From the NCBI GenBank assembly GCA_023412915.1, contig JAEZRE010000019.1, positions 78,089 to 142,088 of the forward strand: 64,000 bases of DNA. Reading direction: 5' to 3'. Positions 15,013-22,904 of this stretch are shown one piece after another; positions within the stretch are counted from its first letter, which is position 1; each line of letters starts with the position of its first letter. A program made the translations under genes and the position numbers. The DNA is from Bacillota bacterium (lineage in GTDB: Bacteria > Bacillota > Clostridia > Acetivibrionales > DTU013). The notes beneath the pieces are model-generated. The model had not been told where the DNA came from, did not search any database, and saw only the letters and a program-made list of their open reading frames with translations.

Positions 15013-17085
15013 TTAATTGGCCTGCTTGGTTTTGTTATAGAATTTCTGCGCCTGAGCGGCGTAGAATTCGTTTACTTCATCATCGTGCTGTTTGGATTTC
15101 TTGCTTTTGACTTCATCCCTGTACTGCTTGTCCGTAGGCAAGGATACGACTTGCTGCGGTTCATCCTTCAGACCAGGCAGCAGGATCTTCCTGTCCTTGA
15201 CATCCTGTTTTGCAGTAATGCGCTCTTCATAAGGAGTGCGGAGCTGCTTGAGCGTTTCCCTGGTGCGCCTGATCTGCCGGTTCTGCTCCATGATGTGTTC
15301 TTTTAGCTGAGTGTCATCATATCTTGCAAGCGGATCAAGGCCTTCATAGCTGTTGACTTCGCAGATTTTCCCACCATTTTTGTCATAAACGAATATGTAA
15401 TCCGGATTTCTCGGATTGTAACGGATATTGACCCATTGTCCGAAGTATGGCGCGAGAAGCTCATGCTGGAAATGCCGCTTGTTCGCAATGATACCCATGG
15501 GAGTGACCTTCCTGGCCTCGCATTCCATCAGCATAGTCAGAGTATGCTCCAGCGGAGGAGCTGGCTTGTAATACCTTTCTGCTGTTAAGAAAACATCAAG
15601 CGGGATTGGGCTTTCTTCGTTCTGTTTCTTCAAGCCTTCATGCTCCCGGATGTGATATACATTATTAAGGAAGTAATCAAATCTATCGGCTACTTCTTCA
15701 ATCGTAGGAAGCTCCCCGCGCTGGAACATACCTTTGATATCCTTTTTGACTTTTGCCGCCGTCTTGGAACCTGTCAGAGTACCGGTATATGAGGCGAACC
15801 ATGCGGAAAACTCGGTGCAGAGGGTACCGAAGAAACGTTCAATTTGAGCTTTTGTCCAGCCTTGGTATGGGAGGCTGCGTTTGTCGGATTCAATTCCTAT
15901 GCTTTTAAAGAATCCTTCTGTTGCACTGTCTATCGAAAACCTTTCCGTCCTCGGACGGCCTGTCATTGTCTTTGATGTGAACTCCTTGCCATTATCAAGA
16001 AGGAGGTATCTAGGCACTCCGTCGATCTGGCTCCCGGCTTTCGGATGGATCATATGCATAAGGACATGTTTGATTGTCTCTGAACATGGCACTTCGCAGA
16101 TTGCCCATCCAGGAAGGCAGCGGCTGCGGGTATCGATAAAGCCAACCAGATACGGCCTGATAATAGCCTGGTGTCCATTTTCGCGTTCAACCGTACACCA
16201 GAAGTCGAAGGTGTGGCCATCGCCCTGGACCAACTCCATAACCTTCAAGGATGCTGTATTCCTGTAACGCTTGAGCATGTTGTTTCTACGGAATTCACGC
16301 AGACCCTTGGAGGCCATGTCCTTTTCGTTCTTGAATTTGGCATTGAGTTCATTGATATACCGGTTGACCGTCTGATAGGAAGGGAGTGGATACCATTCCA
16401 TTTTAATGGCGTGCTCTGAGAATATAGCATAAGCTCTTCTTTGCTTTCTCAGGTTCTCCGAAAACTGCTTGTCGAACCAGATGTTTTCAATGCAGGCTTT
16501 CATTTCATCGTTAAGGACTACTGAATATGATGATTTGGGCTTCCGGCAAAGCGACAGAATTTTATAGTAGTCGTAGTTCTTGCCATCCGTGCATTCCATT
16601 TCTTGTGCCCAAGTTGATCCTTCGAGATACTGATCAACTTTGCGCCTTAAGCTGCGACCACTCATACCGAGTTTCTGAGCAAAAACCTCAGTGTATCCAG
16701 TCTTATTGTCACCATCGTAGGCAAGATACTCCTTGATATGGTTGGCCATTTCAATAGCCTCATAGTATTGCTTTTCGTTCTTGTGGATATACTCATTTAG
16801 GTTGTAGCCTACATACCACGCTTCATCTTCGTCGCCATCCGAGGATTTGGTATTATCGATATACTCATGTATGTTAATAAGATTATTGATATGGTAATTT
16901 TTCTGCGCGGCAATAGAGAGGGACGAAATCGCAATAAGTACGCGATTAGGCCCATAATTCTCTGAAGGTACTATCATGGTTTGAAACTTATCTGGATTGC
17001 GGTGTTTATATACCTTAAAAGCATTCAAACTCATGCCTTCCAGTGCAGCAGCTTCATTCATAGTTATATATTTTTCAGATTTCAT
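15013..17085 (-). CDS. MuA-type DDE transposase
   Basis: A 690-residue protein. The N-terminus has a DNA-binding winged helix (MNEAAALEGMSLNAFKVYKHRNPDKF), followed by end-binding helical domains. The RNase H-like core shows the DDE triad: Asp in VQGDGHTFDFW (about 289), Asp in LLLDNGKEFT (364) and Glu in AQIERFFGTL (416). A beta-barrel and basic tail follow. The enzyme cleaves the TG...CA-type ends and joins them to target DNA. Length is close to Mu A (663). A pair of hairpins lies just before it (17124-17164). Confidence 0.95.
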   Translation of the reverse strand: MKSEKYITMNEAAALEGMSLNAFKVYKHRNPDKFQTMIVPSENYGPNRVLIAISSLSIAAQKNYHINNLINIHEYIDNTKSSDGDEDEAWYVGYNLNEYIHKNEKQYYEAIEMANHIKEYLAYDGDNKTGYTEVFAQKLGMSGRSLRRKVDQYLEGSTWAQEMECTDGKNYDYYKILSLCRKPKSSYSVVLNDEMKACIENIWFDKQFSENLRKQRRAYAIFSEHAIKMEWYPLPSYQTVNRYINELNAKFKNEKDMASKGLREFRRNNMLKRYRNTASLKVMELVQGDGHTFDFWCTVERENGHQAIIRPYLVGFIDTRSRCLPGWAICEVPCSETIKHVLMHMIHPKAGSQIDGVPRYLLLDNGKEFTSKTMTGRPRTERFSIDSATEGFFKSIGIESDKRSLPYQGWTKAQIERFFGTLCTEFSAWFASYTGTLTGSKTAAKVKKDIKGMFQRGELPTIEEVADRFDYFLNNVYHIREHEGLKKQNEESPIPLDVFLTAERYYKPAPPLEHTLTMLMECEARKVTPMGIIANKRHFQHELLAPYFGQWVNIRYNPRNPDYIFVYDKNGGKICEVNSYEGLDPLARYDDTQLKEHIMEQNRQIRRTRETLKQLRTPYEERITAKQDVKDRKILLPGLKDEPQQVVSLPTDKQYRDEVKSKKSKQHDDEVNEFYAAQAQKFYNKTKQAN

Positions 17086-17123
17086 TTAAGCACCCCTTAT
17101 CGCGTGTAACCTACCTCATCAGT

Positions 17124-17164
17124 ACCGGGAGGTTGTCCCCGGTAGACGGGGAATATGTCCCCGT
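17124..17164. repeat. Two adjacent GC-rich hairpins before the transposase gene
   Basis: ACCGGG/CCCGGT (17124-17143) and the perfect ACGGGGA/TCCCCGT (17146-17164) stand side by side in the 90-base gap between the early HTH gene and muA. On the minus-strand transcript they could slow or modulate expression of the transposase. They lack a T run, so they are not plain terminators. Confidence 0.5.
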
Positions 17165-17177
17165 TTCGGTTCGCATA

Positions 17178-17423
17178 TTAAGAGGCTCTGAGAACAAGCC
17201 TGCGAAGCTCATAAACATCAAGATTGAGAACATCAGCTATTTTTTGAGTCATTAGAGGACTTGGTTTAAACTGCCCGTTGATAATTTGGGAAATGTATTG
17301 TCTGCTAACACCACACTGTTCTGCAAGCCAAGTCTGATTTTTGCCAAAAACATAAAGCTCTTCTACGACCTTAAGCCCAAACTGGTTTTTCCCTTTGCTT
17401 ATTTCATTCAGTCGCCTCATCAT
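17178..17423 (-). CDS. Early XRE-type HTH regulator (Ner/Cro position)
   Basis: An 81-residue protein from ATG 17423, chosen for an AGGAGTG site about nine bases upstream; an in-frame ATG at 17450 has no such site. The HTH is NQTWLAEQCGVSRQYISQIINGQFKPSP. It is the first gene leftward of the operator region, opposite the repressor, the position held by ner in Mu or cro in lambdoid phages. A role in turning down repressor and early transcription is inferred. Confidence 0.8.
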   Translation of the reverse strand: MMRRLNEISKGKNQFGLKVVEELYVFGKNQTWLAEQCGVSRQYISQIINGQFKPSPLMTQKIADVLNLDVYELRRLVLRAS

Positions 17424-17455
17424 AATTTGAAACACTCCTTTTTTTGCCATTTATC

Positions 17456-17586
17456 TTGACAAGCATGTGACTTGTAAATAAAATGTAGTCGTATTAGTTC
17501 TATATCCAAACGCACAATTATATTTTAATTCCACTTTCCAAACTAGTCAAGCATAAAGTTTGGAAAGTGTCCTAGTGTTGTTTGGA
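17456..17586. promoter_or_regulatory. Divergent promoters and four-site operator of the prophage switch
   Basis: The heptamer TCCAAAC occurs at 17505 and 17537, and its complement GTTTGGA at 17558 and 17580. The middle pair lies inside a perfect 13-bp inverted repeat (17532-17544 with 17557-17569). A minus-strand promoter TTGACT-N17-TAAAAT (17550-17522) has one site between its boxes and another just upstream: the early promoter, blocked when sites are filled. A plus-strand promoter TTGACA-N17-TAAAAT (17456-17484) points to the repressor gene with a leader across the operators. Confidence 0.8.
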
Positions 17587-17611
17587 CACAGGACATTTTT
17601 GGGGGTATCAT

Positions 17612-18778
17612 ATGGAAGGCATAGGCGTAAGAATGAAAGAACTGAGGAAGAGCCTTGGTTTGTCTCAAGAAAAGTTTGGACAGCGGATAAAGGTATCGAA
17701 ATCACATATATCTAATATTGAAATAGGTGGCGATACACCTTCTGACATGCTGGTTAAGTTAGTCTGCATCGAATATAATGTTAACGAGGAATGGTTGAGA
17801 TATGGTACCGGATTGATGAAATTCGAGCCATTCAAAGAGAAAGATAATGCAGCGCATGATATTGAAGAATCCCTTTTACGCCTAAATAATGAATTGCAAG
17901 GTGGCCTAAATGAAAGTTACAATCTTTATGGTACATTATTAACTGATAGTCTTAATAAACTGAATGAAATGCTGTTGAATGAGCCTCATGCCAATAGAGC
18001 ACTAGTAATGCTTTCTCTCAAATTGGTATTTGATTTACTTTCGGATACTAAGCATGATCCCCATCTCCAGAAGGAATATATGGGTTATGTCTATGACTTG
18101 TTATCAAATCTTTCACTCTATAACCAATTTTTAAACAAGGTGATAATTGACACTGGCATACCTCATAAATACACAAATGATGATCTTAAATCTGTTTTGT
18201 CCAGGCATGAAGAAAGAATAATTGATAAAGTGCGGAAACTGATGAAGCTCCATACTGAAGCTAACCCTCGATTCAAGAATATGCATTTCGATTATGAAAA
18301 TACGAAAACTAGTGATAATGACACTGTTTATGATTCCGTAGCAGATCCTAGAGGCATTTATGAAACTAAAGGCTCATATTCATATCTTCCGGTTATCGGT
18401 CGATCAGCAGCAGGATCACCAATAGAGATTCTGGAATATAACATAGGTAAAATTAATACCAATGGCAAGCATTCCAATGCATTTGTTATCCAAGTCTCCG
18501 GAGATTCCATGGTGGATGCTGGCATAGATGATGGAGATTACGTTGTTGTGAAGCCGCAGCCGGAAGTGGAAAACGGAGAAATGGCCCTGGTTGAAGTCGA
18601 TGGGTCGAGCACGATAAAATATTTCTTTAAGAATGATAATATCATTGAATTGCGACCAGCTAACGATCACATGACCTCTCTAATTTATGATCAGCGTAAT
18701 ATAGTTCGTATTAAGGGTAAGATTGTCGATATAATTAAAAGAGTCGCTGCGGAAGAAATGATATTACCTATTGAATGA
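17612..18778 (+). CDS. Prophage repressor, HTH plus S24 (LexA/CI-like) self-cleaving domain
   Basis: A 388-residue protein from ATG 17612, which has a GGGGGT site; the frame is open to TTG 17582 but that start lacks a site. The N-terminal HTH is LSQEKFGQRIKVSKSHISNIE. A long helical linker follows. The C-terminal peptidase S24 domain has the Ala-Gly cleavage pair in SAAGSP (267/268), Ser in GDSM (299) and Lys in STIKYF (336), with LexA-like spacing of 37. RecA-stimulated self-cleavage would induce the phage under DNA damage. This differs from the Mu c repressor. Confidence 0.93.
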   Translation: MEGIGVRMKELRKSLGLSQEKFGQRIKVSKSHISNIEIGGDTPSDMLVKLVCIEYNVNEEWLRYGTGLMKFEPFKEKDNAAHDIEESLLRLNNELQGGLNESYNLYGTLLTDSLNKLNEMLLNEPHANRALVMLSLKLVFDLLSDTKHDPHLQKEYMGYVYDLLSNLSLYNQFLNKVIIDTGIPHKYTNDDLKSVLSRHEERIIDKVRKLMKLHTEANPRFKNMHFDYENTKTSDNDTVYDSVADPRGIYETKGSYSYLPVIGRSAAGSPIEILEYNIGKINTNGKHSNAFVIQVSGDSMVDAGIDDGDYVVVKPQPEVENGEMALVEVDGSSTIKYFFKNDNIIELRPANDHMTSLIYDQRNIVRIKGKIVDIIKRVAAEEMILPIE

Positions 18779-18781
18779 CAA

Positions 18782-18950
18782 TGTAACCATGCTCAAATAC
18801 AGTATTTATGCGTGCTTAAGGCGGTTCTGAACTGCCTTTTTTATTTTTGACAAATGTAACCATGCTCATCAATCATTTCTAAGCCTCAAAAGCCTTGATT
18901 CTCTAGTTGGTTACATGGTTTTTCTGATTTTTACATTTTGTAACCATGCT
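18782..18950. repeat. Repeated TGTAACCATGCT motif near the prophage end
   Basis: Exact direct copies start at 18782, 18855 and 18939. An inverted TGTAACC core lies at 18909-18915. The first two copies share a longer flank (GACAA or GACAAA before, CTCA after). They sit between the repressor stop and the prophage end, where Mu carries transposase-binding sites. They could be internal transposase sites or operators. Confidence 0.65.
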
Positions 18951-19017
18951 AATGGTAATTCCTATTGAGCTTTTTTGAAATTTCGTTTAAAATTATTTCT
19001 GTAGCGTTAGTGTTTGT

Positions 19018-19088
19018 AACGGCTATATTTAGCCATTTGTTATGACAATGTCAATGAATTTAACGGCATGTAACGGGGCGTTATAACG
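19018..19088. repeat. Cluster of TAACGG/CGTTA sites
   Basis: TGTAACGG at 19017, TTAACGG at 19060, TGTAACGGGG at 19069 and the palindrome CGTTATAACG at 19079-19088 lie within about 70 bases. The rest of 18951-19340 holds no gene. The palindrome recurs inside the 26-bp palindrome at 5431. A phage DNA-binding protein may use both places. Confidence 0.45.
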
Positions 19089-19320
19089 TTTTTCGATTTC
19101 CAGCGGTTGTTTGAGGCGGTTTTCTTGGCGTCAATAATAATAAATACCGCTGTGAATAGCTATTTATGCATATTACAGCGAATTGTATATGTTTGACTGG
19201 CGTGATTTTATTATTATGATTTTTTATTTTCTGAGTCTGTTTTATGAAAGTTCACAGAGTCCCGTAAAACAGCCTCTTATCACGCAGTATCTCGGATAAA
19301 TACTTATTGTTTTATTTGAC

Positions 19321-19345
19321 AAATATCTTGAGAAACTACAGCTGC
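19321..19345. other. Predicted prophage end and 5-bp target site
   Basis: The host reading frame can be followed back only to the codon at 19341 (AALYN...). The bases before it end ...GAGAAACTACA, so the element read inward starts TGTAGTTTCTC, fitting TGT...ACA ends. If Mu-like, the five bases GCTGC (19341-19345) should be duplicated at the other end. Confidence 0.65.
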
Positions 19346-19544
19346 TCTGTACAATACAAAGGAGTGGATTATAACGGAGTTTTCGGCTGACGGGATACCC
19401 CGCGCAACCGAAGAGGAGAGACAGTTTTCGGCACTCTGGAAGGAATTCTTCAAAACGCTCGAGATAAAGAGCCGCTCGAACCCGAAGCTCCAGCGGCAGC
19501 TTATGCCCAGACGTTACTGGGAGCACCTCGTAGAGAAGTGGTGA
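19341..19544 (+). pseudogene. C-terminal remnant of DUF4130/TIGR03915-type DNA-repair protein, split by the prophage
   Basis: The frame reads AALYNTKEWIITEF, then ATEEERQFSALWKEFFKTL and a tail with NPKLQRQLMPRRYWEHLVEKW followed by a stop. This tail (E..F..LW..FF...I...NP..Q....P.RYW.HL.E) is the conserved C-terminus of DUF4130 proteins, usually paired with a radical SAM DNA-repair protein. No start codon or N-terminal part exists here. It should lie beyond the other prophage end. The gene is therefore interrupted rather than decayed. Confidence 0.8.
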
Positions 19545-19615
19545 GCCGGGCAGGTATAGTTGGCTGCAGGTGCAGTCCGTCTATCGGCTTGGCCGTTAGC
19601 GGGTAACGTCGTCGT

Positions 19616-20569
19616 TCAGAACATCCTTTTTCTTGCCAGTACAATTGCAGACACCACCGACAGCAAAACGGCGATCCCAAGCACGAGCAAAAACGCGTAC
19701 CTGAACTCCCCCAGGCCTGCCGGCATCGGTACGTTCATTCCGAAGAAGCTTGCGACCATCGTTGGGATAGCCATTACGATCGTAACCGAAGCGAGAAATT
19801 TCATAACTATGTTCACATTGTTTGAAATGACGGACGCATAGGCTCCCATGATGCCGGTAAGGATGCTGCTGTATATGTTGGCCATTTCTATGGCCTGCTT
19901 GTTTTCTATGATAACGTCCTCGAGCAGATCGGTGTCATCCGGGTATTTCTTTATGCCTTCGTGCTTCAAAAGCTTTTCGAGCACTATTTCATTCGATTTG
20001 AGGGAAGTCGAGAAATAAACCAGCGACTTTTCGAGCTTGAGAAGCTGGATGAGCTCCTTGTTTTTCATCGATTTGTGAAGCTCGTTTTCAATGCGGCTGC
20101 TGGACTTGTCTATGTACTTGAGGTACTGCAGGTATTGCGCCGAGTTTCTGTAGAGTATCTGGAAAACAAAACGGGTCTTGAAGTGCGTCAGGAATGACTT
20201 GACCCTCTTTTTTTCAAAATCCTTGATAATTGTATTTTCTTTCAGGCATATCGTTACGATTGCATCCTTTAGCAGGATGATGCCAAGCGGAAGGGTGGAA
20301 TAAAGATTGGTATAGCCATCGCTGTCTATGACCGGAACGTCCACGAGAATAAGGAACTGGTCGTTATCATGCTCGATCCTGGCGCGTTCCTCTTCGTCAA
20401 GCGCGGCGCGAAGGAATTCGTTGTCTATGCTCAGCTGGCCGCCGACTCTTTGCAATTCTTCCTCGTCGGGATTTACAAGGTTGACCCAAACGCCCTCTTC
20501 AAAATTATCCAGACTGACCAGCTCGTCGTTTTTGGTTTTATATATGTTCAGCACAGGCAGGACCTCCAA
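19616..20569 (-). CDS. corA: CorA-family magnesium/divalent-cation transporter
   Basis: A 317-residue protein with a large cytoplasmic N-terminal domain, a long stalk helix and two C-terminal membrane segments. The signature FFGMNVPMP (GMN at about residue 279) closes the first membrane helix and forms the selectivity mouth. The final residues ARKRMF are basic, as usual. CorA works as a homopentamer importing Mg2+. It stands alone on the minus strand. The upstream interval 20570-20801 contains a perfect 10-bp hairpin (20704-20729) and nothing else I recognise. Confidence 0.93.
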   Translation of the reverse strand: MEVLPVLNIYKTKNDELVSLDNFEEGVWVNLVNPDEEELQRVGGQLSIDNEFLRAALDEEERARIEHDNDQFLILVDVPVIDSDGYTNLYSTLPLGIILLKDAIVTICLKENTIIKDFEKKRVKSFLTHFKTRFVFQILYRNSAQYLQYLKYIDKSSSRIENELHKSMKNKELIQLLKLEKSLVYFSTSLKSNEIVLEKLLKHEGIKKYPDDTDLLEDVIIENKQAIEMANIYSSILTGIMGAYASVISNNVNIVMKFLASVTIVMAIPTMVASFFGMNVPMPAGLGEFRYAFLLVLGIAVLLSVVSAIVLARKRMF

Positions 20570-20801
20570 AAGAGTGATAACAAAAAATCATTGGCGCATC
20601 GAGCGTCTCTGATTTTTGAACAAGACTTCGCAAAGCTTATTGTGCCAGCATATAAGCGACATTATTATGCTGCGCGGCAATCTTTTATGTTCCGTTGAAT
20701 CAAACACCCCTTCGATACTGAAGGGGTGTATTGAAACTTGTTCACTTTATTATACAATCCCGCCGGACTAATTACAATAATATTATTCGGCCTGCAGGCA
20801 C

Positions 20802-21005
20802 TTAAGTTTCATCGCCTTCATCATAGCAGGAATAATCCAGCAGCTCGTTGTACAGGCTCTCGATTTCTTCATACTCCTCGTACTGCTGGTTGTCGTCATT
20901 TTCCAGGAATTCTTCGAGGCCTGAGACATCATTTATCTCATATGTAAGCCCGCTGCTCTCCATCAATTCATTTATTCTTTCGAATATTTCCCGCTTATCC
21001 GCCAT
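20802..21005 (-). CDS. Small acidic protein of unknown function
   Basis: A 67-residue protein, about a third Glu/Asp, with EEYEEIESLYNELLDY and DENDD-like runs. It has no Cys pair or membrane segment. A GGAGGG site precedes the ATG. The composition suggests a soluble helical or disordered protein. I recognise no family. Confidence 0.6.
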   Translation of the reverse strand: MADKREIFERINELMESSGLTYEINDVSGLEEFLENDDNQQYEEYEEIESLYNELLDYSCYDEGDET

Positions 21006-21136
21006 ACGAACCCTCCAAATATCAGTTTTGTTTCGGTTAAATATTATGAGTAATACCGGCCATTTTATTCATCCATTATGATATAATGGGTGGACCGGTT
21101 CCAAATCCGGTAAATGCCGAAGTTATCAGGGCGGTT

Positions 21137-22324
21137 ATGGAAATTGGATTTTACGGGTTCAGGGAAATAGAAAACTGTAAATTGAAATATGCGGTAATTT
21201 GCGCTTCCCACAGAGGCAGCTGGATACTTGCAAAGCATCGGGAAAGATCCACCTGGGAGACCCCGGGCGGCCACAGGGAACCTGGCGAGGATATCACGGA
21301 AGCCGCAAAGAGGGAGCTGTACGAAGAAAGCGGCGCGACGGCGTATGAGCTTGAACCGGTCTGCGCATATTCGGTGACTGATAGCGGTACGACTGATTAC
21401 GGCGCTTTGTTCTATGCCGATGTACGGGAACTAGGGCCTCTGCCGGAAAGTGAGATGGGCTGTATAAAGCTGTTCAAACAATTGCCGTGCGGGCTGACCT
21501 ACCCGGATATTTTTCCGAAGCTTTTCCTAAGGGTCACGGACCACCTGAAGGTCAAGTATATAAAGCTTCTCAGCAGCGCCCCGGTGCGCAACGTCAACAT
21601 CATTCAATTTCTTAAATCGTACCCTGTGTATTCCTTCGACAGGGTGGGCAAATCGGTACTGATAAGGGGAACCAGCGATGAGGACTGGGTCTATATCAGC
21701 AGCGGATCGGAAGAGGAGTTCGGCCGTCTGACCGAAGGTCTTGACGAGGAGGACAAATGCTTCGCCGTGCTCGAGGACTGGATGCTGCCGGAGGTGATCC
21801 GCGGCAGGGAGGTAAGATCGCGCATGACCAGCATGAAACTGGTCTATGGAAGGCCGGGGTCTGAGCGTACCGGCCGGGAAGAGAAAAATGTTCAGACTGA
21901 AGATGTGAAGCCAGCCACGGAGGGCTTTCCCGCTATGAAGCCGGGAGAACCCGAAGTTACGGACCTGACCATACCTGATGCGCCTGTAATATATAACAAT
22001 TCCGATTACAAGGAATACATTTCGATAGATTACATCGAAGAGCGGATACTGAACGGCGTCGGCGCCGGCATACGAAAGGACGGCAGGCTCGTCGCATGGG
22101 CGCTGACTCATGATGACGGCGCAATAGGGTTCATGCACGTGCTCGGGGAGTACAGGAGAAGAGGGTATGCCCTGAGGATAACCGAAGCCATGGTAAGCAG
22201 GCTCGTAGCGGTGGGTGAAGTGCCGTTCGTGCATATAAAGGAGTCCAACACCGCATCGATGGAGCTGGCAGTCAGAGCCGGCTTCAGAAAGGACAGGAGG
22301 ATTCACTGGATCAAGCTGGCGTAA
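21137..22324 (+). CDS. Nudix hydrolase fused to a GNAT acetyltransferase domain
   Basis: About 395 residues from ATG 21137 (MEIGFYGF...), which matches the usual start of this Nudix subgroup; the frame is open to ATG 21086 without a ribosome site. The Nudix box is GGHREPGEDITEAAKRELYE followed by ESGA, with the REL..EE metal-binding core. After a variable middle, the last 110 residues hold an acetyl-CoA-binding GNAT core (VLGEYRRRGYALRIT) and the closing NTASMELAVRAGFRK. The middle part (about 150-270) resembles a second, N-terminal GNAT-like half. The fused substrate is unknown. Confidence 0.75.
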   Translation: MEIGFYGFREIENCKLKYAVICASHRGSWILAKHRERSTWETPGGHREPGEDITEAAKRELYEESGATAYELEPVCAYSVTDSGTTDYGALFYADVRELGPLPESEMGCIKLFKQLPCGLTYPDIFPKLFLRVTDHLKVKYIKLLSSAPVRNVNIIQFLKSYPVYSFDRVGKSVLIRGTSDEDWVYISSGSEEEFGRLTEGLDEEDKCFAVLEDWMLPEVIRGREVRSRMTSMKLVYGRPGSERTGREEKNVQTEDVKPATEGFPAMKPGEPEVTDLTIPDAPVIYNNSDYKEYISIDYIEERILNGVGAGIRKDGRLVAWALTHDDGAIGFMHVLGEYRRRGYALRITEAMVSRLVAVGEVPFVHIKESNTASMELAVRAGFRKDRRIHWIKLA

Positions 22325-22384
22325 CTGCGCTTGTTCATGGAATATTGTGAAATATAATGGGATATAATGACCGAAACTTTCCTA

Positions 22385-22414
22385 TTGACTTTATGTTCCT
22401 TCATCTGCTACAAT
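22385..22414 (+). promoter_or_regulatory. tRNA operon promoter
   Basis: TTGACT (22385-22390), an 18-base spacer and TACAAT (22409-22414) form a near-consensus sigma-A promoter 34 bases before tRNA-Met. A small CGTAGG/CCTACG hairpin lies in the leader. Confidence 0.75.
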
Positions 22415-22447
22415 AGTAAAGCGCGTAGGGGCACCTACGTAATATAT

Positions 22448-22524
22448 GGCGGCGTAGCTCAGTTGGCTAGAGCATGCGGTTCATACCCGCAGTGTCGTTG
22501 GTTCAAATCCGACCGCCGCTACCA
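22448..22524 (+). tRNA. tRNA-Met (CAU), elongator type
   Basis: GGCGGCG acceptor pairs with CGCCGCT (G-U at pair 1), D-arm GCTC/GAGC, anticodon stem TGCGG/CCGCA with loop TTCATAC, T-arm GTTGG/CCGAC and an encoded CCA. The G1-U72 pair and overall resemblance to Bacillus elongator tRNA-Met argue against initiator tRNA, which has an unpaired position 1. Ile2 (lysidine-modified CAU) is less likely. Confidence 0.92.
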
Positions 22525-22572
22525 CTTATTTTGCATGCGGCACCACTATAGCGCATGCAAAACTATGTTTAT

Positions 22573-22647
22573 GGCCCATTGGTCAAGTGGTTAAGACACC
22601 GCCCTTTCACGGCGATAACAGGGGTTCGAGTCCCCTATGGGTCACCA
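22573..22647 (+). tRNA. tRNA-Glu (UUC)
   Basis: GGCCCAT pairs with ATGGGTC, anticodon stem CCGCC/GGCG encloses loop CTTTCAC (anticodon TTC), T-arm AGGGG/CCCCT, encoded CCA. It lies 48 bases after tRNA-Met in the same unit. Confidence 0.94.
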
Positions 22648-22736
22648 CTGAAGCAGGAGGACGCAAGTTGTACTTCGGCCTCCTGTTTCATCATATCATG
22701 ATTATCCGCCCTTGGGCGGCATAATCGACCGTATGA

Positions 22737-22762
22737 AGCTTCACGCAGTGAGGCTTTTTTTT
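22737..22762 (+). terminator. Intrinsic terminator of the tRNA unit
   Basis: AGCTTCAC, GCA loop, GTGAGGCT and eight T. Two further hairpins precede it: CAGGAGG/CCTCCTG (about 22654-22687) and GATTAT-CCGCCC/GGGCGG-ATAATC (22699-22726). The gap 22648-22904 holds nothing else. Confidence 0.85.
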
Positions 22763-22904
22763 ATCCCCAAAATTCAAATTACGTTGAAAAATTAACAATT
22801 TTGCCATACCTTTTATGGATATCATGCTAATTGAAAGTGTTACATCTGAATGTTAATATGCAAATAATTGGTAGAAGTTATTACCATCGGTGGGGGGGTT
22901 CGAG

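Larger units (their letters stand above)
1..19340. mobile_element. Mu-like transposable prophage (one end in window)
   Basis: The gene order copies phage Mu: repressor, early regulator, MuA-type DDE transposase, MuB-type ATPase, Gam, GemA, Mor, Gp26/Gp27-like, large terminase, portal, MuF, scaffold, capsid. All genes except the repressor run on the minus strand. The right boundary is set at 19340 because a host DUF4130 reading frame resumes at 19341, and because the sequence read inward from 19340 begins TGTAGTTTCTC, fitting the 5'-TGT...ACA-3' ends of Mu/Tn7-type elements. The other end lies outside the window. The head genes resemble SPP1-type Firmicutes phages, so the element is a mosaic. 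No gene in the visible part is obviously broken, so it may be functional. Confidence 0.93.

Noticed and set aside
20704..20729. Perfect 10-bp hairpin between corA and the acidic-protein gene
   Set aside because: It has no T run in either direction and lies upstream of corA and downstream of the small gene's start direction, so a terminator or riboswitch call is not supported.
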